Part shown: in pieces, positions 51,675 to 60,160 of the stretch
How the letters are laid out: every line of letters starts with the position of its first letter
How positions within the stretch are numbered: position 1 is the stretch's first letter
Assembly (NCBI RefSeq): GCF_042658925.1
Contig: NZ_JBHSRF010000017.1
Span: forward strand, 62,001-126,000
Source: Sphaerisporangium aureirubrum
GTDB lineage: Bacteria; Actinomycetota; Actinomycetes; Streptosporangiales; Streptosporangiaceae
Length of the DNA: 64,000 nucleotides
Direction: 5' to 3'
Notes under the pieces: model-generated
The model's input: only the letters and a program-made list of their open reading frames with translations
What the model was told of the DNA's origin: nothing
Database searches by the model: none
Position numbers and translations under genes: made by a program

Positions 51675-54341
51675 ATGAGCGCGCCGCCGGGCCGGCGGGC
51701 CGATCCGTTCCTGCTGCCGTCGCAGACGGGGGCGCGGTTTCTGTTGCTGATCGTGTCGACGCTGGGCACCAGTCTGTTCGCGTTCAACGTCATCTATCTC
51801 GACCTGGTGCCCGGGGCCTCGGCGCGGTACCTGCGGTGTGCCCAGGAGGCCGATCGGCCGGTCGCCGGCACCGGGGATCCCGGCAGCTGGGCGTACGGGT
51901 TCGCCGAGTGCGTGGCGCCGTACGAGCGGGACAAGGCCTTGTGGATGGGCGCGGGGGTGGCGGTGCTGCTGCTGGCCGCGCTGGCGGCGTACTGGCTGAT
52001 GCCCGTGTGGCGGGTCCGGCGGGGGCGTCTCACCCGGCTGACGGCCGAGGACGCGCCGGATCTGGTCGTCGAGCTCACCGAGCTGTCCTGGCGGGCGGGG
52101 TTGCGGCGGCCGCCGGAGTTCTTGGTCAGCACGCGGCCCGGCGGCGGAGGGGTGGCGTTCGGGCGGGCAGGGCGGCGGCGCGTCCAGTTGGACGCGGGGC
52201 TGGTCACCACGTTCGTGACCGATCGGGCCGGGTTTCGCGCGGTGGTGCTGCACGAGCTGGCTCATCTGCGGGGCGGGGACGTCGACTGGACGTATCTGAC
52301 GATCGCGGTGTGGTGGTCGTTCGTGGCGGTCGCGCTGGTACCGCTCGGCGTGGTCCTGTTCGACGAGCCCGCGACCGTCGCCGGCGTCGGGTGGCGGCTG
52401 GTCGTCATGACGGTCCTGGTGTACCTCACACGCAACGCGGTGCTGCGGTCGCGGGAGATTTACGCCGACGTACGAGCCGCGCGGTGGAGCGGGGACGGCG
52501 CCCTGCGACGCCTGCTCACCCGGGCGGGGGCGCTCGGCAGCCAGGTGGACCGGCGCCCGCCCGGGCCGGGCCGGAGGGCCTGGACGGCGCTCGTCGCGGC
52601 GCATCCCGATCCCGGGACCAGGCTGGCCGCCACGAACGATCCGCGGCCGCTGTTCCGGGCCGGGTTCTGGGAGTCGCTGGCCGCGGGGCTGGCGATCGCC
52701 ATCGCCGGGGAGCACGTCGAGACGTACGTCTGGCTGCTGACCGGCAACCTCGACGCGCTGGGCACCCGCTGGGCGGCGGGGCTGGTCTTCGCCCCGCTGG
52801 CCGCCGGGGTGACCGGCATCGCGCTGTGGCGCGCGGCCGTGCTGTCCGCGGGGACCGGCGGCACCGGGGGCGTGCCCGTCCGTGAGGTGTGGGCCGCCGG
52901 GCTCGGGCTGGGGGCGGGGCTGGCGCTCGGCCTGCCGCTGTCGGCCGGCAGCGCGATCACCGGCACCTTCGAGGTCTACCGCGGCGGGGCAACCGCCTGG
53001 GTGGCGCTCGCCGCCGCCGCGGCGGTGGCAACCGCCTGGGTCGCGGCCACGGCGCGGGCCTGGCTCCCGCCGGCGCGGACGAGGCCGCTCGCGCCGTACT
53101 ACGTTCCCCTTCTCGGCGCCGCCGCCTGCCTCACCGCGCTGTGCCTCGCCCTCCGCTCGTTCCTCGCCGACATGGCGCCGGCCCTCCCCCAGCTGACCGA
53201 CGCGGCCGCGGACGATCTCGCCGCCCTGCGCGAAGCCGGGTGGACCGGCCCCGACTGGGTGTGGTTCCTGGTGAACCACCCGCTCACCGTCCACCTCAGC
53301 CAGCGCCCCCTGGTGGTGGGCGGCCTGCTGACACTGTGGCTGGTCCCGCTCGGCGCCGCACTGGCCGGACCGTGGCGGGCCGCACGTCCCCGGCCGGGAC
53401 CGGGGACGACGCTGCCCGGCGCGGGGACGGGGCCAGGCGCGGGGGTGGGGCCGCCGGTGCGGGCGGCGGTGGCGGGAGGGATGGTGTGCGGGCTGGTGTA
53501 TGGGGGCCTTGTGGTGGGGTTGCGGGTGGTGGTGCATCGTGAGGTGGCGGGGGTGGCTCGTTCGGCGGCGGAGTTCTTGTTGCTGTTCGAGTACTGGCAG
53601 GTGGGGCTGGCGGTGGGGATGCAGGTGGTGGCGGCCGTGGGGGTCGCGGTCTATGTGGCGGGGTGGCGGCGGGAGCCGTCGGGGGTGGTGCTCGGCATGA
53701 TGGCGGCGTTCGTGGCGGGTGTGCTGGCGGCCGGCGCGGAGTTGTTCCTCATAGGGTTCGGCGGATGTGTGGACGCGTTGAGTCTCAAGCCGGGGCCGTG
53801 CGCGTGGGACTTCGACGGGGTCTTCGTGCGGCTGGAGATCGGCAAGATCGTCGGCATCGGGGCGGTGGCCGCCCTGGTCGCCGCCTCGGCGGCCGTCGCG
53901 GTGATCTGGCTGTCCCGATGGGTGTTCCGGCTCTCCGCCGCCCGCCTCCCGCCGCGCCGGCCGGCCTCGGGGGCGGGACGTTCGCGGCCGGAGATCCTGG
54001 TGGCGGCGGTGCTGGCGGCGGGGGTGGTGGCCGTGCTGGCGGGCGGCGCGGCCGGGGCGGGGACGGCGGCCCCCGAGCGGCCCTCGTCCTCCGCGGCCCA
54101 GCGGGCGGCGGCCGAGACCTGCGCGCTGCAACGCCGGCTGGTCGCCGGCATGGACACCCTCACCCCGGCCCGCCTCCAGGAACTGCTGCTGGAACTGCTG
54201 ACGGCGGCCGACGAGTCGAACGACACGGAACTGCTCACCGGGGTGGCCGACATGATCAGGGGCCTGAGCCGGTCGGACCCCGAGCTGTTCGCCGCGGGAC
54301 TGCGCAAGATCCAGGAGCGCTGCCGCCACATTCCCTCATGA
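51675..54341 (+). CDS. M48-type membrane metallopeptidase with long multi-helix C-terminus
   Basis: An 888-residue membrane protein. Two helices (about 20-40 and 92-113) precede a peptidase domain with the zinc motif HELAH (His193, Glu194, His197) in AVVLHELAHLRGGDVD and the downstream SREIYADVRAARW, which supplies the third ligand Glu. This is the HtpX/Ste24-like M48 layout. Unlike HtpX (about 290 residues), it carries about 550 further residues with some eight helices, two Gly/Pro-rich linkers and a soluble tail ending in a Cys-containing helix. It probably handles membrane or secreted proteins. The ATG at 51675 follows GGCAGGGG by one base, so translation may begin slightly differently. 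Confidence 0.83.
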   Translation: MSAPPGRRADPFLLPSQTGARFLLLIVSTLGTSLFAFNVIYLDLVPGASARYLRCAQEADRPVAGTGDPGSWAYGFAECVAPYERDKALWMGAGVAVLLLAALAAYWLMPVWRVRRGRLTRLTAEDAPDLVVELTELSWRAGLRRPPEFLVSTRPGGGGVAFGRAGRRRVQLDAGLVTTFVTDRAGFRAVVLHELAHLRGGDVDWTYLTIAVWWSFVAVALVPLGVVLFDEPATVAGVGWRLVVMTVLVYLTRNAVLRSREIYADVRAARWSGDGALRRLLTRAGALGSQVDRRPPGPGRRAWTALVAAHPDPGTRLAATNDPRPLFRAGFWESLAAGLAIAIAGEHVETYVWLLTGNLDALGTRWAAGLVFAPLAAGVTGIALWRAAVLSAGTGGTGGVPVREVWAAGLGLGAGLALGLPLSAGSAITGTFEVYRGGATAWVALAAAAAVATAWVAATARAWLPPARTRPLAPYYVPLLGAAACLTALCLALRSFLADMAPALPQLTDAAADDLAALREAGWTGPDWVWFLVNHPLTVHLSQRPLVVGGLLTLWLVPLGAALAGPWRAARPRPGPGTTLPGAGTGPGAGVGPPVRAAVAGGMVCGLVYGGLVVGLRVVVHREVAGVARSAAEFLLLFEYWQVGLAVGMQVVAAVGVAVYVAGWRREPSGVVLGMMAAFVAGVLAAGAELFLIGFGGCVDALSLKPGPCAWDFDGVFVRLEIGKIVGIGAVAALVAASAAVAVIWLSRWVFRLSAARLPPRRPASGAGRSRPEILVAAVLAAGVVAVLAGGAAGAGTAAPERPSSSAAQRAAAETCALQRRLVAGMDTLTPARLQELLLELLTAADESNDTELLTGVADMIRGLSRSDPELFAAGLRKIQERCRHIPS

Positions 54342-54343
54342 GC

Positions 54344-54925
54344 TCACCCGGTGAGACGCTCCAGCTCGGCGAGCTGGACGGTGCGCGACCGCTCCACGGC
54401 GGTGGCGAGCGACTTCACCTCGGGATGGGTCCCCGAGGCCTGCTCACCCCGGGCCACCAGGGCCGCCTGGCGCAGGTTCTCCCGCATGTTGCGGGTGTAC
54501 AGGCGGCCGAAGACGTCCCCTGCGGCGTGTTCGATGACCTTGAACTCGCCGGGGGTCGCCATGCCGGGCATGTCGTGCCCCCGGTGCGGGTCGGTGTACG
54601 GCACGCCGGACATCAGCAGCAGGCGGCGCAGCCGGACCAGATCGGCGCGCTGCCCCGCGCCGATCCGCCCGGCCAGCCGCCGCACCGCCGGGTCGGCCGC
54701 CCTGTCCTCCGCGAGCGCCGCCAGCCGCAGCGCCTGCTCGGTCATCGGGATCATCAGCTCGACCCAGGCGATGTCGGTGGGGCCGAATCCCGCGCGCGGC
54801 GTCACCGCCGCCGGAACCGGCACCCCCGTCGCGGGTGCCGGCCCGGGGGGCGGGCCGGGACGGGCGCAACCGCCCGTGACGAGGACGCCGATCAGCACGG
54901 CGGTGACGACGCGGCGGATTCTCAT
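54344..54925 (-). CDS. DUF305-domain lipoprotein
   Basis: A 193-residue exported lipoprotein. The signal sequence ends in LVTGGCA, a lipobox, so Cys20 would be lipidated. The DUF305 fold follows, with FGPTDIAWVELMIPMTEQALRLAALAED, then RRLAGRIGAGQRADLVRLRRLLLMSG and the Met/His-rich PHRGHDMPGMATP. DUF305 proteins are ferritin-like four-helix bundles, often linked to metal handling; the His/Met stretch agrees with that. It starts four bases after the DUF1996 gene stop and is probably in the same operon. Confidence 0.85.
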   Translation of the reverse strand: MRIRRVVTAVLIGVLVTGGCARPGPPPGPAPATGVPVPAAVTPRAGFGPTDIAWVELMIPMTEQALRLAALAEDRAADPAVRRLAGRIGAGQRADLVRLRRLLLMSGVPYTDPHRGHDMPGMATPGEFKVIEHAAGDVFGRLYTRNMRENLRQAALVARGEQASGTHPEVKSLATAVERSRTVQLAELERLTG

Positions 54926-54929
54926 CGGA

Positions 54930-56219
54930 TCAGGGACGCCCGTCGGCGCCGCACTTGATCTTGGGCCGGATGCAGTCGTTCACCCGGCGCAGCATCTCCG
55001 CCTCGGGCCAGGCGTTGAAGAAGTCGCCGTGCATGGTGTACCCGGCCCCGGACGCCAGCCGGAACGCCGCCGGGTTGCCGCTGACCGGGTACCTGAGCAC
55101 CTGGCGCAGCTTGGGCACCGGGACGGGGTGGGTGCTCGGGCAGTCGCCGTTCACCGGGAAGGCCATGTGGCTCTTGTGGTCCGCCGAGTCCAGGTCCCGG
55201 CCGTTCCAGCACTGCGGGAAGTCGAGGTACGACTCCATCTGCGTGCCGGCCGGACAGGTGACGAAGTCCTTCGACGGCGGGACCTGCCCGGCGTGCAGGC
55301 ACGACCAGCGGGCGGTGGAGGTGGGGTCGTTCGGCCCGGTGGCCTTGGCGTTGCCCGCCACGATCCGCAGGCCGAGCGGCAGCGGCATGATGCGCTCGCG
55401 CACGTCGTCGCGCACACCTTCACCGAGGTAGTAGAAGGTGACGATGGACGGCTCCACCGCCGTGGTGCCGTTGTACAGGGTCGGCGTCCAGTACGACGAC
55501 AGGTCGGTGGAGGGGCTGCAGTTGCTGCGGCCCGCCAGCAGGGACTGCACCGTGCTGCTCGCGTTGGTGGTCAGGTTGCCGAAGAAGCTGTGCATGTGGG
55601 ACGCGCCGGGCAGGCCCGGGAAGATGATCGGGTCGTCCGGCAGGCGGTGGCTGAAGGGGCAGTCGGCGAGGAACTCGGCCACCCGCACGACGTTCGGCGG
55701 CAGCGTCGGGGTGGGGGTGCCGCCGGGGCCGAACACCTGGAACTCCCACAGCGAGACGCCCCACTGGGTGGCGCGCCGGGTGGTGTGCAGCCGCACGTAC
55801 CGGCCGTTGCCGGAGACGTTGAGGGTCTGCACGCCGCCGGTCCCCCCGGTGGTGGTGTTGATCGTGGTCCAGTTGCTGCCGTCGTTGGACGTGCGGATCT
55901 GGAAGTCGGTGGCGTAGGCGCCCTCCCACCGCAGCACGACCTGGCTGATCGCCGTGGCGGAGCCGAGGTCGACCTGGAGCCACTGCGGGTCGCCGAAGGC
56001 GCTCGACCAGCGGGTGCCGTTGTTGCCGTCCACGGCGGCGCTCGCCGGCGTGCCCGCGCCCTCGGTGGAGGACGCGGTGACCGGCCTGCCCTGGGACAAC
56101 AGGGTGTCGGCCGTCGCGGCGGGCGCGACGACCAGGGCGGTGCCGAGCAGCGCCACCAGCGCGGTCAACAGGGTGAGCAGTCGCGGGCTCGTACGGGGCG
56201 GGGGTATTGCCCGGGGCAT
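54930..56219 (-). CDS. secreted DUF1996 protein with N-terminal F5/8 type C (CBM32-like) module
   Basis: A 429-residue secreted protein. After a signal peptide (about 1-37) comes a discoidin-like carbohydrate-binding module: TLLSQGRPVTASSTEGAG, AAVDGNNGTRWSSAF, QWLQVDLGSATAISQVVLRWE and GRYVRLHTTRRATQWGVSLWEFQVFG. A short Pro/Thr linker leads to DUF1996 (about 180-425), with DCPFSHRLPDDPIIFPGLPGASHMHSFFGN and YLDFPQCWNGRDLDSADHKSHMAFP. DUF1996 is common in secreted actinobacterial and fungal proteins of unclear function, probably carbohydrate-related. The module is close to that of the neighbouring GH16 enzyme. Confidence 0.85.
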   Translation of the reverse strand: MPRAIPPPRTSPRLLTLLTALVALLGTALVVAPAATADTLLSQGRPVTASSTEGAGTPASAAVDGNNGTRWSSAFGDPQWLQVDLGSATAISQVVLRWEGAYATDFQIRTSNDGSNWTTINTTTGGTGGVQTLNVSGNGRYVRLHTTRRATQWGVSLWEFQVFGPGGTPTPTLPPNVVRVAEFLADCPFSHRLPDDPIIFPGLPGASHMHSFFGNLTTNASSTVQSLLAGRSNCSPSTDLSSYWTPTLYNGTTAVEPSIVTFYYLGEGVRDDVRERIMPLPLGLRIVAGNAKATGPNDPTSTARWSCLHAGQVPPSKDFVTCPAGTQMESYLDFPQCWNGRDLDSADHKSHMAFPVNGDCPSTHPVPVPKLRQVLRYPVSGNPAAFRLASGAGYTMHGDFFNAWPEAEMLRRVNDCIRPKIKCGADGRP

Positions 56220-56252
56220 GGGGACTCCTTCAGGGGTGGGGGGGTGCGGGGC

Positions 56253-56276
56253 CCGGCACGGTGTGAGCCGTGCCGG
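56253..56276 (-). terminator. hairpin between the GH16 and DUF1996 genes
   Basis: CCGGCACGG (56253-56261) and CCGTGCCGG (56268-56276) form a perfect nine-base stem with a six-base loop, 20 bases past the GH16 stop on the minus strand. It should end or attenuate GH16 transcription before the DUF1996-DUF305 pair. Confidence 0.7.
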
Positions 56277-56295
56277 ACCCCGGGCTGACGGGGGC

Positions 56296-58077
56296 TTACT
56301 GGTAGACGCGCACGTAGTCGACGAGCATCTGCTTGGGGAAGCCGGTGCTCGCGTCCGGCGGGCCGGGCCAGTCGCCGCCGACGGCGAGGTTGAGGATGAT
56401 GTAGAACGGGTGGTCGTAGACCCACGGCCCGCGGGTGGCCTCGACCGTGGCCTTGTCGAGGGTGACCACCGTCACGCCGTCCAGGGTGTAACGGATGCCG
56501 TTGCTGTCCCAGTTGGCGGCGAAGACGTGGTAGTCGTCGGAGAAGTCGGCGTTGTTGGCCAGCTTGTACGAGCCGCCGATGCCGCCGCCGCCGTTGTACG
56601 CGGGGGCGTGGATCGTCGAGTAGGCCGTCTTGACGTCCTTGCCGAGGATCTCCATGATGTCGACCTCGCCGTTGTACGGCCACGGCCGCCCGGTGAGGAA
56701 GTCGGCGCCCATCATCCAGAACGCGGGCCACAGGCCGTTGCCCTTGGGCACCTTGACCCGGGCCTCCACCCGGCCGTAGGTGAAGTGGAACTTGTTGCCG
56801 GTGTTCATGCGGTGCGAGGTGTACTGGCAGGTGCCGCCCGGGCAGGCCGAGCCGGGGGTGGTCTCGCGGCGGGCCTCCATCACCAGGCTGCCGGTGCCGT
56901 TCATCGAGGCGTTGTTGTTGTTGGTGTAGTACTCCAGCTCGTTGTTCGGGCCGGTGCCGGTGTCGATGGTCCACTTGGCGGGGTCGGGCTTGCTGCCGGC
57001 CGCGCCGTTGAACTCGTCACTCCACACCAGGACCGGAGGGTTGCGCGGGTTGGGCGGCTGGGCGGGCGGCGTGTTGGGCGCGCCGCCGGTGCCGTACACC
57101 TGGAACTCCCACAGCGAGTAGCCGTACGCGCCGGAGCGCTGCGTGCCGTACATGCGCACGTAGCGGCCGGTGCCGTTGACGGTCAGGTTCTGCTTGAAGC
57201 CGGTGCCCGTGGTGGTGGTGTAGATCGTGCTCCAGTTGGCGGCGTCGTTGGACACCTGGATCTGGAACGAGCGGGCGTAGGCCGGGTCCCACTGGAGTAC
57301 GACCCGGTGCACCTGCGCGACGGCGCCGAGGTCGACGTAGATCCAGCCCGGGTCCACCCAGCCGGTGGTGGAGCTGGTGGCCCAGCGGCTCGCCGGGTCC
57401 AGGTCGAACGCGCGGGCCGGGGTGCACTCCCAGCAGTTGGCGTCGCTCTGCGAGGTGGAGGCCACGCCGGGCTTGTTGTACGACAGGAGGCGGTCACCGC
57501 CGGTCGGGGTCACGGTCGGGGTCGGGGTCACGGTCGGGGTCACGGTCGGCGTGGGGGTCGGGGTGACGCCGCCGATGGTGCCGAACACCTGGAACTCCCA
57601 CAGCGAGTAGCCGTACTGCAGGGCCCGCTGGGTGCCGTACATGCGCACGTAGCGGCCGGAGCCGCTGACGGTGAGGGTCTGCACACCGCCGGTTCCGGTG
57701 GTGGTGGAGTAGACGGACGTCCAGGTCGTGCCGTTGGCGGAGGTCTGGATCTGGAACGCGCGGCCGTAGGCGGCCTCCCAGTTCAGCACCACCTGGCTGA
57801 TGGTGGCGGTGGCGCCGAGGTCGACCTGGATCCACTGGGGGTCGCTGAACGCGCTGGACCAGCGGGTTCCGGCGTTGCCGTCGACGGCGGACGCGGCGGG
57901 GAACGCCACGGTGCTCTCGCTCGACGAGGCGGTGGCCGGTTTGCCTTGGGACAGCAGGGTGTCGGCCGCCGTGGCCGGCATTACGGGAATGACGGCGAGG
58001 ACGGTGGTGATCAGGGCCAGCGCCATGGTGATGAGAACCGCCAGGCGGTGACCGCGGGGACGTGGGGACGGCGGCAT
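56296..58077 (-). CDS. secreted GH16 endo-beta-glucanase with two F5/8 type C modules
   Basis: A 593-residue secreted glycoside hydrolase. A signal peptide (about 1-38) is followed by a first discoidin-like module (about 40-185), a Pro-Thr-Val repeat linker, a second module (about 210-345) and a GH16 catalytic domain. The active-site motif is GEVDIMEILG, with Glu471 as nucleophile, Asp473 and Glu476 as acid/base. VLVWSDEFNGAAGSKPD opens the catalytic domain and LNLAVGGDWPG closes it. GH16 members with this motif cut beta-1,3 or mixed-linkage glucans. GAGGAG precedes the ATG; the open frame runs 46 codons further upstream without similarity. CebR-like boxes lie upstream. Confidence 0.93.
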   Translation of the reverse strand: MPPSPRPRGHRLAVLITMALALITTVLAVIPVMPATAADTLLSQGKPATASSSESTVAFPAASAVDGNAGTRWSSAFSDPQWIQVDLGATATISQVVLNWEAAYGRAFQIQTSANGTTWTSVYSTTTGTGGVQTLTVSGSGRYVRMYGTQRALQYGYSLWEFQVFGTIGGVTPTPTPTVTPTVTPTPTVTPTGGDRLLSYNKPGVASTSQSDANCWECTPARAFDLDPASRWATSSTTGWVDPGWIYVDLGAVAQVHRVVLQWDPAYARSFQIQVSNDAANWSTIYTTTTGTGFKQNLTVNGTGRYVRMYGTQRSGAYGYSLWEFQVYGTGGAPNTPPAQPPNPRNPPVLVWSDEFNGAAGSKPDPAKWTIDTGTGPNNELEYYTNNNNASMNGTGSLVMEARRETTPGSACPGGTCQYTSHRMNTGNKFHFTYGRVEARVKVPKGNGLWPAFWMMGADFLTGRPWPYNGEVDIMEILGKDVKTAYSTIHAPAYNGGGGIGGSYKLANNADFSDDYHVFAANWDSNGIRYTLDGVTVVTLDKATVEATRGPWVYDHPFYIILNLAVGGDWPGPPDASTGFPKQMLVDYVRVYQ

Positions 58078-58120
58078 CGCGTCTCCTCGGGGGGTGGGGG
58101 ACCGTGGTGTCACGGGCTCG

Positions 58121-58132
58121 GGGAGCGCTCTC
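58121..58132. promoter_or_regulatory. CebR-like box nearest the GH16 start
   Basis: GGGAGCGCTCTC, one base from a perfect GGGAGCGCTCCC palindrome, lies 44 bases upstream of the GH16 start. It matches the cellobiose-responsive CebR box core and the site before the GH3 gene. A weaker AGAGATTGCTCT follows. Confidence 0.6.
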
Positions 58133-58228
58133 TCACCGAGAGATTGCTCTTCCGCGACAACGGCTGTCAAGAGTCGAATTAACCGTCTGGAAACACGACA
58201 GGCACGGCGTGGCAACGGCAGCCGTGCT

Positions 58229-58256
58229 CAGGGAGCGCTCCCTGGTAGCGCTCCCT
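58229..58256. promoter_or_regulatory. perfect CebR-like palindrome with adjacent half-site
   Basis: CAGGGAGCGCTCCCTG (58229-58244) is a perfect 16-bp palindrome that contains the CebR core; TAGCGCTCCCT follows at once as an extra half-site. It lies about 150-180 bases upstream of the GH16 start. Together with the site at 58121 it suggests cooperative or looped repression. Further GGGAGCG half-sites occur near 58302 and 58403. Confidence 0.65.
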
Positions 58257-58504
58257 CCGGAAATAAGGCCTGTTGAGCTGGCTGAACATGAAAGCTTCCG
58301 AGGGAGCGGTTTCTCGGCGTTGGATCAGCGCTTGGCGGGACCGGGACTCGATGAGAATTTCCTTGCGCTCACACCGTGCCGGGCGGGGCGGCCCAGTGGC
58401 GAGGGAGCGCATTCTTCATGATCACTTCATCTCGGTGCCGGCCGCGGCGCCGGATGGACCGGTCCCATGCGGCACCGGGGCGGGGGCCTGCGCCGTCCGG
58501 GGCG

Positions 58505-58586
58505 CGACGCGAGGCGCCTCGCGTCGGGACCGCGCTTCCCGCCGCGCGACGCGAGGGCCGTGCGGCGGGACCGCGCTTCCGCCGCC
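58505..58586. repeat. 22-bp palindrome and short direct repeats upstream of the AlaX gene
   Basis: CGACGCGAGGC (58505-58515) meets its exact complement GCCTCGCGTCG (58516-58526) with no spacer. A partial copy of GCGACGCGAGG recurs at about 58547-58557, and the phrase GGGACCGCGCTTCC appears at 58526 and 58568. This is in the 551-base gap between the GH16 and AlaX genes; the CebR-like sites occupy its other end, and I see no gene in it. Confidence 0.65.
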
Positions 58587-58628
58587 GGGGCGGGCGCGCA
58601 CGCCGGGCGGCGGGACTAGGCTTCCGGC

Positions 58629-59363
58629 ATGAGTAGCGATGTTCACGGGCGCACCCTGCGGCTGGAACTGTCCGACCAGAGCCTGCGATCCTTCGAGGCC
58701 ACCGTCCTCGCCTCCTCCCCCGACGGCATCGTGGTGGACCGGTCGGCGTTCTACCCGGGCGGTGGCGGGCAGCCCGCCGACCACGGCGTCCTGCTCTGGC
58801 AGGGTGTGGAGACCCGCATCGAGGGCGTGCGCAAGAACGACGACCTGCACCTCATCCCCGCGGAGGGCGACCCGCTCCCCCCGCCCGGCACGGTCGTACG
58901 GGCCGCCGTCGCCGACGAGCGCCGCAGCGCGCTGATGCGCACCCACTCCGGCCTGCACGTGTTGTGCGGCGTGGTCTTCCGCGACTACGGCGCCCTGGTG
59001 ACCGGCGGCAACATGGAGCCGTTCACCGCCCGCATGGACTTCAACCTCCCCGAGGTGCCCCCCGGCTTCAAGGAGACCGTCGAGGCCGCCTGCAACGCCG
59101 AGATCGCCGCCGACCGGCGCATCGACGTCCGCGTCCTCCCCCGCGCCGAGGCGTTCGCCATCCCCGACATCATCCGCACCGCCACCAACCTGGTGCCGCC
59201 GGAGGTCGAGGAGGTCCGCATCATCGACATCGTGGGCCTGGACACCCAGGCCGACGGCGGCACCCACGTGGCGTCCACCAAGCAGATCGGCCACATCAGG
59301 GTCGCCAAGATCGAGAGCAAGGGCAAGGGCTTCCGCCGCCTGCGCATCAGCGTCTCCGACTGA
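58629..59363 (+). CDS. AlaX-type alanyl-tRNA editing protein
   Basis: A 244-residue trans-editing domain that hydrolyses mischarged Ser- or Gly-tRNA(Ala). AFYPGGGGQPADHGVLLW is the conserved N-terminal loop. The zinc site is His106 and His110 in MRTHSGLH, plus His213 in ADGGTHVAST; the Cys that usually precedes GGTHV is Asp209 here, as in some actinobacterial members. The segment RMDFNLPEVPPGFKETVEAACNAEI is typical. It is apparently monocistronic and convergent with the next gene. Confidence 0.9.
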   Translation: MSSDVHGRTLRLELSDQSLRSFEATVLASSPDGIVVDRSAFYPGGGGQPADHGVLLWQGVETRIEGVRKNDDLHLIPAEGDPLPPPGTVVRAAVADERRSALMRTHSGLHVLCGVVFRDYGALVTGGNMEPFTARMDFNLPEVPPGFKETVEAACNAEIAADRRIDVRVLPRAEAFAIPDIIRTATNLVPPEVEEVRIIDIVGLDTQADGGTHVASTKQIGHIRVAKIESKGKGFRRLRISVSD

Positions 59364-59387
59364 CCGGCCCGCGCCCGCGCTCCCGCC

Positions 59388-60119
59388 TCAGTCCGCGGGC
59401 CGCGCCGCGAAGAACACGAACTCCCTGCCGGGCCGGTCCGGCGCCTCCCGGACCTCCCGCACGACGTACCCCCGTCCGGCCAGGCCCGACTCGACCTCGT
59501 CCCGTTCCCGGAACCGCAGCGTCGAGTCCGACGTCAGCACCTCGCCGTCCGCCCGGAACACCCACGTCCCCCGGAACGTCACCAGCGGCAGGGCGACGTC
59601 GAGCACCTCGAACCAGTTCTCCACCTCCCCCGCCGCCGGAACGGAGGCCACCTGGTAGGTCGCCTCCCGGTTCCACTCCTCCCACCCGCGCCGCGCCGGG
59701 TCCCGGGTCTCGAACACGAGCACCCCACCCGGCCGCAGCGCGCGGTACACCCCCCGCAGCGTCCCGTCCCACTCCCCCGGCGCCACGATCGCCTGCGCCA
59801 CGTTCCCCGTCATCGTCGCGAGGTCGACCTCCATGGCGGGCAACCCGGTCGCGTCCCCGCGGATCCACTCCACCCGCTCGCTCCCCGGCTTCCTCTTCGC
59901 GACCTCCAGCGAAGCCTCCGCGGGATCCACCCCGGCCACCTCGACCCCGCGCCCGGCCAGCATCACCGCGAAGGTGCCCGTCCCGCACCCCACGTCGAGC
60001 ACCCGCCGCGCCCCGGCCTCCGCGACGATCGTCGCGTACACCTCCAGGTCGCCCCGATCGGGATCCAGCGCGTCGTACACCGCCGCCAGCCGCCGGTTCT
60101 CAAAGATGTCGTCAGCCAT
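59388..60119 (-). CDS. class I SAM-dependent methyltransferase
   Basis: A 243-residue methyltransferase. ARRVLDVGCGTGTFAVMLAGRGVEVAGVDPAEASLEVAKRK holds motif I and the acidic residue that binds the ribose. DLATMTGNVAQAI and YRALRPGGVLVFETRDPAR are motifs II and III. The C-terminal beta-rich part is typical of small-molecule methyltransferases. The ATG at 60119 fits the family; the open frame continues upstream but over the next gene. It is 41 bases from the fused hydrolase-methyltransferase gene on the same strand. Substrate unknown. Confidence 0.85.
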   Translation of the reverse strand: MADDIFENRRLAAVYDALDPDRGDLEVYATIVAEAGARRVLDVGCGTGTFAVMLAGRGVEVAGVDPAEASLEVAKRKPGSERVEWIRGDATGLPAMEVDLATMTGNVAQAIVAPGEWDGTLRGVYRALRPGGVLVFETRDPARRGWEEWNREATYQVASVPAAGEVENWFEVLDVALPLVTFRGTWVFRADGEVLTSDSTLRFRERDEVESGLAGRGYVVREVREAPDRPGREFVFFAARPAD

Positions 60120-60160
60120 ACGGCGACGCCGGACCGGCGCGGCACGACGGCCCGCGGAAA

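Noticed and set aside
51525..54329. 934-residue minus-strand open frame opposite the M48 gene
   Set aside because: Proline/arginine-rich shadow of the peptidase gene, which has HELAH and membrane segments.
57494..57560. Tandem repeat in the GH16 gene
   Set aside because: It encodes an ordinary Pro-Thr-Val linker between two modules, as is common in secreted enzymes.
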